NCBI GenBank assembly: GCA_037893225.1 | Contig: JAZGUH010000141.1 | Coordinates: forward strand, 310,001 to 374,000 | Direction: 5' to 3' | Length of the DNA: 64,000 nucleotides | Origin: Hippasteria phrygiana | Taxonomy: Eukaryota > Echinodermata > Asteroidea > Valvatida > Goniasteridae | Part shown: piece by piece, positions 55,683 to 64,000 of the stretch | Position numbering within the stretch: position 1 is the first letter of the stretch | How the letters are laid out: each line of letters begins with the position of its first letter | The notes under the pieces: model-generated | The model's database searches: none | What the model was told of the DNA's origin: nothing | Seen by the model: the letters and a program-made list of their open reading frames with translations, nothing else | Program-made: the position numbers and the translations under genes

Positions 55683-56012
55683 TTACAACTGTACTAGTCC
55701 AGAAAAGTAAAAAATGCGGATTGCATGCATGGATTTCTTTGTGTACAACGTGCCGTTTTCCTTTCTCAGTCCCGCATAAAACCGGGACAACAAATTGTCG
55801 AGTTCCGAATTAGTTAAAGCTTCAATTGTTGTTCCTGCGTGTCTAGCAAATTCATCTAATCGTTTCACTGCATATTTGATTTGTCTCTTTGTATTTGGAG
55901 CGTCAGCATTGCTTACAAGTTCCAATATTTCGTCGTCTGTTAGAACAAACCGCGGCAGTTCGGGTAACTTGGCCGCCATGTTGTGTGAATGACAGCGCTG
56001 TTGTAGCGCCAC
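55683..56012 (-). pseudogene. DUF3504/Crypton-type recombinase fragment (unit 2)
   Basis: Identical to 52215-52544. Here it sits in the complete hAT element. Confidence 0.65.
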
Positions 56013-56337
56013 CTAGTGACCGTGAAATTAGAAAAGTTTTTTGGTTCTATCAATGCGCGCGCACCATGTGATAGACCCATGTGATAGAACGTATTGGGCG
56101 GGGCGGGGCGGGTTCACGTCGTGTGATGGGTCGAATAATTCAATGCACGTGATCGACTCTCCACCAATCGGATGGCGGGGATTTATTCAGGTGTTGTATA
56201 AATCGCGATATTCTTCGGTATATATCGAATTCCCCGATATTCTGGTTAATTTTTTAAGGGGCCGATACGATTTTCGATATGAAAGCAATATCGAAATTCT
56301 GGGAAATATCGTCATATCGAACAGGCTGACACAGACG

Positions 56338-57837
56338 CAAGGGTTTGCTTTTCAGGCCTGTCTATTAAGTCTGTCAAACAGTTTGCTGAATTGTGTCATA
56401 CATTTTGGAGTATGTACATGTAGCACTGATACACATCTGTTCCTTCTATATTTCAAACCTACTGAGAATGAAAACCCATTTCTCCTGAACAGATGAAGCT
56501 GTCACATTTGTTGATGTTGTGGGAGAAATAAAGCAGATCATCACCCACTGTACTGGCCTACATGTAGTTCCATGACACCAAGATGTCTGATTTTGATAAG
56601 TCCATCAAGAACTGTGACAATGCCGAGCCCCCAGTGGCGAATTGACAAGGGGAAAGGGATGTATGAAACACACTTTATGTCTCAATTTCATATAATTTGA
56701 AGCATGGTATTCATCACTCACCCGACCTTCCATAAATTGCATACAGGGGGGTGGTATCCTGCCCTGTCACACCCAATCATAAAAGCCATTCATCTTCAAA
56801 GCCCCCAAAATAGTCTGAGCATACCCCCCTCAATCAGAGGCGTCTCATGGACACCATCCAGGGGGGTAAGTTAGTGAGGACTTCCTGCCAGGCCCCCCCT
56901 CTCCCCTGGTGTATTTGGGATCCCAGCCTGGGTACTAATGACAGGTGACACTAGGGATGAAGTAATGTGTCCAATTCACCCATCCCCAAATGGCACCTTT
57001 GAAGGCCGGGCCCCCATGTAACATGAGTCACACTGGTTTTTGACAGGCTGCTGATATAACTGCCTCTAGAGAAATCAACTTTAAGACTTTCTTACTTGCT
57101 TTTGACTATCATGTTGATGAACTTGTCACTATCTGTCAGCACATATTGCGATTTTATTAAATTTAAAACGTGAGTATTACGATTAATTTTGACCTGTAGA
57201 CATTTGCATTTTTGCAGGCTTTGAAAGAACAAATTTCACTTTTAAACATGATGCCTCACTTGGTTTTTATACATCTTTATTGGAGCTACAGCTAAATTAG
57301 ACAAATTAACCAAACATGGGACATGGCATACCGGAACTTCCGAATCGAAGTTCCAGTTTTGCTTTTTTCTCAAACTGTAAAATGCCTTCACCGATAATTC
57401 ATTTCATGGCAGTGTGAAAGCCACAAACATTTATGAAATGTCCAAAACCATGAAAACTTACCATACCGATGTCGGCACAATGGTCCCTAACACAAACAGT
57501 CAATGCAAAGCCCAGTTTGAAACCTCCATTATCACTAGATACACATACATGTACATATACAAGTTTGTCTGAGAAGGAGGCCAGAAATAGCAACAGACAT
57601 TTCTCATTGAGGGAAATCCCCTTTTGCACGTGCGCATGCGCATACTTGCACACGTGCATCTGATATCAGCCATGGTTTTGACTGGCCAACATTTGTGGAT
57701 CTTTCCAATCACGTGACAGCGCTGTGCACTTTCCCACGATCTATCATTGTGCATCAGTTGATTGAACAAACAAATCGAGCTGCACAGATTTTGCACCATC
57801 TACCAATCGCTCAGGGAAGTTATTACAGTTGAGGTTA
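56338..57837 (-). other. Gene A intron, unremarkable
   Basis: Two minus-strand exon-like stretches, near 56718-56760 and 57460-57535, have donors but poor acceptors or incompatible phase and are not called. Confidence 0.35.
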
Positions 57838-58020
57838 TGATCCCTGGCTATATGGCAAGTGAGTTTATGACTTCCAACTATTAACCCCCTGAAAAGAGAT
57901 ACCAGACAAATTGGGAGATTGCCAACAGAGAACAAGAGAGTTGAGTTGGAAGAGCACTGGTATGATCATTCAGTAGTTGCAGGTTCAAATCCAACTCCTG
58001 CCAGTTACATTTATTCACTC
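57838..58020 (+). mobile_element. tRNA-derived SINE S1, copy 5
   Basis: TGATCCCTGGCTATATGGCA head, CCCCTGAAAAGAGATACCAG, AAATTGGGAGATTGCCAAC, A-box region GAGTTGAGTTGGAAGAGCAC, B box GGTTCAAATCC, tail CTGCCAG. This copy is uninterrupted in the segment where copy 4 holds the LTR-like insert. Confidence 0.75.
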
Positions 58021-58043
58021 TGAGCAACATTTTTTTGAGCTAA

Positions 58044-58110
58044 CAGAGAAATTAAAAAGAGTAGGACTTGAACCTGCAACCTCCGGAAAATCATACCAAC
58101 TTACATGTAT
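58044..58110 (-). mobile_element. SINE S1 fragment (minus)
   Basis: Read on minus: TTGGTATGATTTTCCGGAGG then TTGCAGGTTCAAGTCCTAC, that is, the tRNA-like 3' half with B box. It runs into the minisatellite. Confidence 0.55.
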
Positions 58111-58131
58111 CTTGCCAGCAGAGTTGTATTC

Positions 58132-58353
58132 AAGTCAAACCCCAAGTCAAACCCCTAGTCAAACCCCTAGTCAAACCCCTTGTCAAACCCCTAGTCAAAC
58201 CCCTAGTCAAACCCCTAGTCAAACCCCTAGTCAAACCCCTAGTCAAACCCCTAGTCAAACCCCTAGTCAAACCCCTAGTCAAACCCCTAGTCAAACCCCT
58301 AGTCAAACCCCTAGCCAAACCCCTAGCCAAACCCCTAGCCAAACCCCTAGCCA
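58132..58353. repeat. 12-bp minisatellite, about 18 units
   Basis: Unit AGTCAAACCCCT. One early unit has TTG for TAG, and the last four units have AGCC instead of AGTC. The 12-bp period keeps every frame open (SQTP repeats and others), so these frames are artefacts. Confidence 0.95.
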
Positions 58354-58731
58354 AGTCACAAGCCAGCTCCCAAGATACAGGAGATGAACAATGACAAGAA
58401 AATGCTTTTCTTACAGTTCATTTGAATAGCTTGTGACTTGGCTGGAGACTAGACTTGCCTTGTGATCAATGTGATGTGTGACTACATAATTGGAACTCTG
58501 CTTGACCTTGTCCCAATTTTGTCAATCTTTGACTGGGGCACTAGCTAGAACACATTTTCGGTATTTATAACCAGGGATCACACCTAATTTACACCATACA
58601 ACCTGGGATGTTGCAATATGGGGATCAATTAATGGGATCCAACTGCTAACCACACAATGTCATATAAAACAAATTCAAACTGTCAGTTTCATTGCAATTT
58701 ATTTGAGAGTAAAAATAACATTAAATCTCAC
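58354..58731 (-). other. Intronic, nothing recognised
   Basis: Short unique interval between the minisatellite and the gene A exon. Confidence 0.4.
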
Positions 58732-58794
58732 CTTTTCATCTTTCTTGACCACCGCTACTTCATTCATGAAATCTTTGAACTTTTTACGATTTTC
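58732..58794 (-). CDS. Gene A exon (63 bp), most 5' exon found
   Basis: Minus-strand exon with donor AAG|GTGAGA at 58732. The acceptor tract is CAATCTTTTTCACAGAG; using the second AG gives 63 bp in phase 0-0 (21 codons, ENRKKFKDFMNEVAVVKKDE then K), while using CAG gives 65 bp. The other two frames contain stops. Joined to the 46149 exon it gives a run of charged residues (..KKDEK|DDKVVV..), consistent in style. Its Lys/Glu-rich helix resembles the other gene A exons. The gene's upstream part is beyond this point and was not found in 59-64 kb. Confidence 0.6.
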
Positions 58795-58796
58795 CT

Positions 58797-59376
58797 CTGT
58801 GAAAAAGATTGAAAAAAAATCCTGTGACAAACCTGTATTTACAAACGTTTTTTTAACATATCCCTAATGGTTCCCAGGACTACCCTTGTAAATCCAATAG
58901 AGTCCAACACAGTCCAACATGCCAAGTCGCTGGGTACCTAAAAATAAACAAGGTGATCCGCGGATCACATGTGTGGCCTTTTTTGTGGGGGTCACTGTAT
59001 CTAAGCTTCAACTTTCTAAGCTTCAAATCCCGGTCCCGGACGCCCTGGACAACCACGCCAGGCCACTGGGCAACCGGAGTTTCCCGTGCTAGAGCCCGCC
59101 AGATCACCAACTGTATTGCACATGTTTTTCAGAGAATTAAACTCAATAATCATAGACCAGAACACAAAGTTACACAGATCAGCAGGTACAAGCAAAAAAA
59201 CATTTGTTTGGCTTATACGCCCTACTCACGCTTAGAAAATGATGGAGAGACTTGGAACTAGTCTATGATTGACTACGATGTGCTAAACTGGTTCCCGCCG
59301 CACGCTATGAAAAAACAAACGCATGCATAATAGAGGCCGAAACCAGTCTGCACACGCACGCACGCAGTCACGCACA
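58797..59376. other. Non-coding, nothing recognised
   Basis: No exon or repeat supported, apart from a CACGCACGCACG-type run at 59350-59375. Confidence 0.35.
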
Positions 59377-59969
59377 TACAGTCGTACTTCCCCAATACGT
59401 CCGAGGACAATGCTTTGTGTTTCCTATTGTTCCTTTAATATAACCAACCCCCATAGACTAAGCACGTATCCTTACGTTCGAGGACCGATTTCAACAAAAG
59501 ACTACGTTCGAGGACTGAAAGGTTTCTTTGTGTTTCCTTTCTTCTCTTGTCCTCGGAGATATATACAGTGCACGTACACAGGTACATGTATTTAACGTTC
59601 AGTGGGCATGTAATTATTCGCGTGCTACGACAAGCTGTGGTATCGAGGTTGAAAAGTTTTGATATATTTTTCTTTTGGCCAGGCACTAGATTCGGATATT
59701 GTGTGGAAAAAGCAAACGCTGTATTTCTTTGTCAATTTTATAGTAAAAACACTGTATTCTGCTTGGCTATATGCCACAACTAGAAGTGAAAATGAAACGT
59801 TTTCTGATTTCATCTAAATATGGTGGCGCTGGGTCTGCCAACAGGTTAAGGTTTGGCCGCACAGAACTACATACGTGTACCAATTTCAATCATCGGGCTA
59901 CATTTTTTTCTCAGTGTGGTAGTACGGTGGACAACCAGTTGAAATAAAAATTGTCAAGCTCTGGAGAGC

Positions 59970-60520
59970 AATTTTACATTTTCAGACTATTTTACCACTT
60001 GACCCGGAATGACCCTTCACATTGATATGTGACCTTTAACATTAACATCACAATGTTTCCATGGGGGTTTTCGAAACGCTGGCTTCGGCTTGGCTTCGGC
60101 TTAGTCTCCGATTTCTGAATATCTGAGAAGCAAACAAAATGTAAGTATTCTAATTTTTACTTTCATAATCAACCGAATGAATGTTCCTGAAGCAGAACAT
60201 GTACCAAAATTTAGAATATTTTCATTTGGTTTGCTTCTCAGTTATTTAGAAGTCGGAGACGAAGCCGAAGCCAAGCCGAAGCCAGCGTTTCGAAAACCCC
60301 CCATGTTGCACCTTTGGCTCAAGTTTGATTGCAATTGGACCAACTTTTTTAAGCCTATTTTATAACTTGACCTCAAATGACCTTTGATCTCAGTATGTGA
60401 CCTTTCACATCACCATCATATGATAGTTAACCATTAACATAATGCACCTATGACCCAACTTCAATTGCAATTGGACTTCAACTATTTTTTACCACCAATG
60501 ACCCTTGACCTTGATGCAAT
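59970..60520. repeat. Diverged TGACCTTT-rich tandem repeats
   Basis: Three loosely repeated blocks (about 59970-60057, 60330-60420, 60465-60520) share GCAATTGGAC or GCAATTTT, TTTTACCAC, TTGACC..AATGACC and ATATGTGACCTTT. A MITE (60062-60302) has inserted between the first and second. Confidence 0.5.
60062..60302. mobile_element. MITE with ~80-bp inverted arms
   Basis: The arms 60062-60142 and 60223-60302 are near-perfect inverted repeats (GGTTTTCGAAACGCTGGCTT at the outer end). CCATG occurs on both outer sides, but since CCATGG is itself palindromic the target duplication is uncertain. About 80 bp of AT-rich centre, no coding. Confidence 0.75.
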
Positions 60521-60695
60521 ATACTGGGAAGAAAGCTTGTGTTTTCTGTGTTAGATGTTCTTGGCACAGTGTATGGTCACTCAAAGTGGTGTATACATTG
60601 TACATGTTGAGTTCTGCCTCGTTTTGGGTCATACTTATCATTGCCGTCAACACACCATCAATTTCCTTATGTTCCATGCAAAGATATTTTATATC

Positions 60696-61530
60696 TTAGG
60701 CAATGAGAATGAAAGTATGAGTTTACTGTCCGAGACATTTTGAAAAGTGATGAGGCTTTTTTCATTATTCATTATTTTTCAATTTCCCGCCTTTGAACGC
60801 CCGCCACTGAGTCACGTGACCAAGTATGGAACGATCGGCTGCTTGGTCATCATCACATGGGATCATTGCCAGCTTTGAATGCAATCATCAGATATCTTAA
60901 ATGCATGCCATCGTTTTATACTTTTATATCTGCAGGCTTTATCAAAACATTCTTCAAGTATTTATTCGAGTATTTACTTCAGACTTGTCATTTTAATGCT
61001 AGATTGAGATTGATTGAAAATACCGCATTTGTTCAATAAATCAAGAAATCGAGTACGGGCATCCGGGTTAGAAAACGATTTCTATTGGCCGATATTTGTG
61101 CGCGTAGTGTCCATCGACCAATCAGAGCGTGCGGTCTCGCAGAACAGCAGCTGGACTGGTTCCTCGTCTCTATCGCTATGCTACGCTACGCAATTGTATT
61201 GCGGAGCCTTACGCAAAGACGAGAACTTCAGCCTAGTACTATCGCCATACATTTCGCTGCTGTCGGATGATGGCATGAATATGGTTTGGTTGTGCGGGAT
61301 TTCGTGAAGTTGCCGGTCAGAAAAATCACCACAACCAAATTGAAGGATGCAAATAAAGCGTTTTTCGATTGCAAAAGCATGTTTGGAATTCTGGATGGAC
61401 AGTTGGGATAAATTGTATGATTTTAAATGGAAATAATGAAATATTTTGAAATAATAACAATTTTTGGCGGGGGCTCTGACGGCATGCGGGCGGTGGACGG
61501 TAAACTCATACTTTCATTCTCATGGCCTAA
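60696..61530. mobile_element. Inverted-repeat element, ~35-bp arms
   Basis: 60696-60730 (AATGAGAATGAAAGTATGAG, TTTACTGTCC) and 61495-61530 are reverse complements with two or three mismatches. The 760-bp interior has no recognisable gene. Confidence 0.6.
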
Positions 61531-61601
61531 CTCATGACAGATATTTAGCATAAAATCAATTAATATTTTGACTGATTCACAGTGCCATAGCATAGGTAAG
61601 G

Positions 61602-62074
61602 ACATTAATAAGGGTCATGCTAATTAGCGTCAACAAGCGTCAACAAAGCGTCAACAACTTATAAAAGCACTGTTAAGCTTAAACATGTTATTCACAATAT
61701 TTAGTGGGCTCCTATGAATATTTAAAAGTATCATTAGTATTTAAAAGTATCTTAAAATGTGTGATTTTTAAGCGAAAAAGTACGACATCAACGGTGCTTT
61801 TTCCCGGCAGCCATCTTGTTTTTCTGGGACATGGTGCAATCGCGCATGCGCAAAAGAGAAAACAAAGATGGCGGCGCCTATTCATCGTAATTTTGTCGTC
61901 ACGAGAATTCGCCCAATTTCTTACATAATACGAGATGCGAGAGTTTGTTGATTACAAGTATAGCTTTTGTGAAGCTTAAATGTGAATTTTGAGCTTGTTG
62001 ACGCTTTGTTGACGCTGATCGATTTTTGTTACGCTTGTCATGCTTGTAAATAGCATGACCGCATTAATAAATGT
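61602..62074. mobile_element. 473-bp MITE with GCGTCAACAA repeats
   Basis: The ends ACATTAATAAGGGTCATGCT and, reversed, ACATTTATTAATGCGGTCAT are inverted repeats. Inside each arm GCGTCAACAA is repeated, three times on the left (61626-61655) and twice inverted on the right. The centre carries YY1 and NRF1 motifs. Confidence 0.7.
61811..61875. promoter_or_regulatory. YY1-NRF1-YY1 motif cluster
   Basis: CCATCTTG (61811), GCGCATGCGC (61842-61851) and AAGATGGCGGC (61865-61875) occur within 65 bp, the two YY1-type sites facing outward in inverse orientation. These are consensus sites for YY1 and NRF1, frequent at TATA-less metazoan promoters. No transcript start can be shown. Confidence 0.4.
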
Positions 62075-62332
62075 GTGAGAGCACTGTTGATTTGGTGACT
62101 CATTTTCTGAATAGGAAATTGTGATTAAAAATTGGATTTTTTTGCACATTTTTACAGCTTTATTTTAATTCAAATATCAGAATTTTTGAAATCATGATTG
62201 CCATCTGTCTTTTATTCATTGAAATAAGGCATGAATAAAGAAAAACATTTTGAGAAAATGTGAGTTTTAAGCATTTCTGTCATAATCTGCACTCCAATTT
62301 GTGTACAAAATAATCACACTTTACTCTGCATT

Positions 62333-62392
62333 AGGCCGAATAAAAAAACAAAACATGTTTCACGTCCGGATTTTCAAAAAGAAAGGCGGAAG
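62333..62392 (+). repeat. Repeat R4, left copy
   Basis: AACATGTTTCACGTCC preceded by an AGGCCGAATAAA block; inverted counterpart at 63604-63660 (GGACGTGAAACATGTT). The pair crosses the right edge of the 59379-63036 element, so the two copies are probably separate insertions. Confidence 0.55.
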
Positions 62393-63282
62393 AGGGGCTT
62401 TCTATTTTATATTTTCAAGATGGCTGTCATTTAAAAACGATTCTGGCAACCGTTGGTGTTTCCCTGTTCAAAGACGCATTAAAAATGAAAGAGACATGTT
62501 GGACAAGAGAACTGAACATATTTAAAGTGTTTTTTAGTATGTTTGTAGCACCATATCAGGACTTCAAATTACTGCCTCAAATTACTGCTATTAGCCTCTA
62601 TATTTTCATCTTGCTCTTATGTTACAATTTGGTCAGTGTTTACCCGCAAATTTAATTGAGCAGAAATTGTATATTTCTTAAGATTTATTATCATGGAATA
62701 CTGCCTCGGTGGATTCGGAAAAGGCAACGAGGAAATAGAAACAGCCTGTCATTGTATTGCATGCGTTCTTGTCTATAATCTTATAGCTGTCATTGCATCA
62801 GCAAACAGCCGTCGTATAGCGATCCCCGAGGGGGTGTACGTGCACTGTATATATCTCCGAGGACAAGAGAAGAAAGGAAACACAAAGAAACCTTTCAGTC
62901 CTCGAACGTAGAGTCTTTTGTTGAAATCAGTCCTCGAACGTAAGGATACGTGCTTAGTCTATGGGGTTTGGTTATATCAAGGGAACAAAAGGAAACACAA
63001 AGCTTTGTCCTCGGACGTATTAGGGAAGTACGACTGTGTGCGCGCGCAGTGCATACCGCACCGGCCACATGGTAATCGGAAACCACCGTAAGCTTCAAAT
63101 GGTAAATTGTTGTGGTCTGGCCCTCCTTGTTTTGGTCGGGCACCAAGAATCACTGCGCCATTGCTTTGTACACAGCTGGTTTGTGCATGCACTGAGTTGC
63201 ACAAAAAATTCAATTTTGAGGGGATGACAAGCTGCATGAATTACTACTCTGCCGGCAAGGTGAGTGTTTGGTTGATATATTC

Positions 63283-64000
63283 AGGGAAACGGAAGATATC
63301 GGCAATAGCAAAACCGACCCTTGCGAACCCAATAGAAGTGTTTCCAGCTCTAAACGGCGAATCTCACATGTCATGAGCCTAGAGCTGGAATTTTCAAGCT
63401 ATGCGTTTTGAAGGATTCGGGTTAGTCTCACAAAGACATGTTTAGAGATCGCATGGTCGACTACGTGATGTGGAAAGTGACCGACAAAGTCTACACTGAA
63501 AACTTCCGACTCGCAAGTATTTTTTTTCCGATTGACTGATTGACATTTTTGTCTTTTTATACATAATTTTTCTGTGGTAAAAATTTTTAAAAATAATCGA
63601 GGCGGCCTCCAAAAAGAAAGCGGGCGGGGACGTGAAACATGTTTTTTATTTCGCCTTAAAGTACACATTTCAGGGACCAAAAATCCCTGCCTTAAATCAA
63701 TTTTTGTTTGCTTTGCAAAATCTGATGCAATCCGAACTTGAATCAAATCGTTTCTTATGACTTGCTCTTCAAAACTACATCAAAACCAAATGTACAAAAT
63801 TTATTTGAAAAATGTAGTCTCCCTAGCATAGGTTTGTGTAGGCATGACATGGTTTGTTTGGCCCATAGGCCTACCCACAATAGCTTGAAAATTCCAGCTC
63901 TAGGCTCATGACATGTGAGACTCGCCATATAATAGCTGGAAGGAATTATATAGGGTTCGTTAGGGTCGGTTTAGATCTTGCCGATATCTTCCGTTTGCCT
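63283..64000. mobile_element. Inverted-repeat element reaching the window end
   Basis: The left arm 63283-63403 and right arm 63880-64000 are inverted repeats. Matched words are AAACGGAAGATATCGGCAA, CTCACATGTCATGAGCCTAG and AGCTGGAATTTTCAAGCTAT, with mismatches in the middle. The right terminus may lie beyond 64000. Centre of 476 bp, no coding. Confidence 0.75.
63604..63660 (-). repeat. Repeat R4, right copy (inverted)
   Basis: Reverse complement of the 62333-62392 block. It lies inside the 63283-64000 element. Confidence 0.55.

Larger units (their letters stand above)
52732..56199. repeat. 3.47 kb tandem duplication, unit 2
   Basis: Second unit of the duplication. Its right edge continues into the true right end of the hAT element at 56200-56329, showing that the ancestral order is unit 2 plus this end. 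Confidence 0.95.
54289..56329. mobile_element. Complete hAT element (2.04 kb) carrying gene fragment
   Basis: Perfect 8-bp target duplication CACAGACG (54281-54288 and 56330-56337). The ends TAAGGCTGTTCGATAT and, reversed, TCAGCCTGTTCGATAT match at 14 of 16 positions. CGATAT/ATATCG words are dense within 120 bp of each end, the kind of subterminal array that hAT transposases bind. No BED/hAT transposase frame is present. Cargo: a DUF3504-like fragment (minus), a foldback insert, and a GC-rich CCGGGATCGGG segment near 54445-54640. Confidence 0.85.
59379..63036. mobile_element. pogo-like element with ~200-bp TIRs (nested inserts)
   Basis: Left arm 59379-59579 and right arm 62834-63036 are long inverted repeats. 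The outer end is CAGTCGTACTTCCC, preceded by TA on the left and followed by TG on the right (a decayed TA). The CAGTCG..AATACG layout is like the 8815-10671 element. Each arm holds several ACGTYCGAGGAC words. The interior contains several other inverted-repeat elements and no transposase. Confidence 0.6.

Noticed and set aside
57460..57535. Minus-strand exon candidate (DNGGFKLGFALTV) near a GTAAGT donor
   Set aside because: The required start phase does not match the end of the 58732 exon, and the acceptor is poor.
58136..58390. Long open frames with SQTP or VKPL repeats
   Set aside because: Produced by the 12-bp minisatellite; open in several frames on both strands.
62333..63660. One 1.3 kb TIR element defined by the R4 pair
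   Set aside because: It crosses the right arm of the 59379-63036 element and the left arm of 63283-64000, which a simple insertion history does not allow. Treated as two separate copies.

Overview
The window is metazoan nuclear DNA. It is intron- and repeat-rich and AT-leaning, full of tRNA-derived SINEs, MITEs and other inverted-repeat DNA transposons, with one near-intact Ty3/gypsy retrotransposon. The palindromic word ACATGTACATGTA recurs at ten or more sites. With a tRNA-Ser primer site matching the deuterostome-type tRNA, this suggests a marine invertebrate deuterostome (amphioxus, hemichordate or echinoderm). The species is not decided by the sequence. There are no bacterial operons, CRISPR arrays or rRNA genes.

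Host genes. Two interrupted genes can be inferred on the minus strand from open reading plus splice sites plus phase. Gene A has exons at 58732-58794, 45883-46149, 45354-45533, 33250-33312 and 26670-26771. All can be read phase 0 to phase 0 and they encode a charged, probably intracellular protein that I do not recognise. A possible alternative first coding exon (49693-49727) is present a second time (53161-53195) because its intron carries a tandem duplication. Gene B begins at ATG 5882 and continues at 4476-4356 (or 4340) with matching phase. It encodes a small hydrophobic protein that I do not recognise.

Layout. 1-5.9 kb: a dispersed repeat, a palindrome, a PIF/Harbinger-like element with a Myb/SANT remnant, and gene B. 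6-26 kb: MITEs, SINEs, a pogo/Tigger-like element and a hAT element that split a SINE. 26-36 kb: two gene A exons, foldbacks, poly-G tracts and a solo-LTR-like insert inside a SINE. 36.3-45.2 kb: the Ty3/gypsy element with LTRs, primer site, gag, a textbook -1 frameshift signal, pol and a polypurine tract, lying antisense inside a gene A intron. 45.3-48.4 kb: two gene A exons and a 2.1 kb TIR element. 49.3-56.2 kb: a 3.47 kb tandem duplication whose breakpoint lies inside a hAT element that carries a DUF3504/Crypton-like gene fragment and a nested foldback. 57.8-58.8 kb: SINEs, a 12-bp minisatellite and a gene A exon. 59.4-64 kb: a nest of inverted-repeat elements, one with a YY1-NRF1-YY1 promoter-like core.

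The most notable observation is the gag-pol junction of the retroelement: a GTTAAAC slippery heptamer in the correct phase, a 6-nt spacer, then an 11-bp stem whose loop pairs 7 bp downstream to form an H-type pseudoknot.
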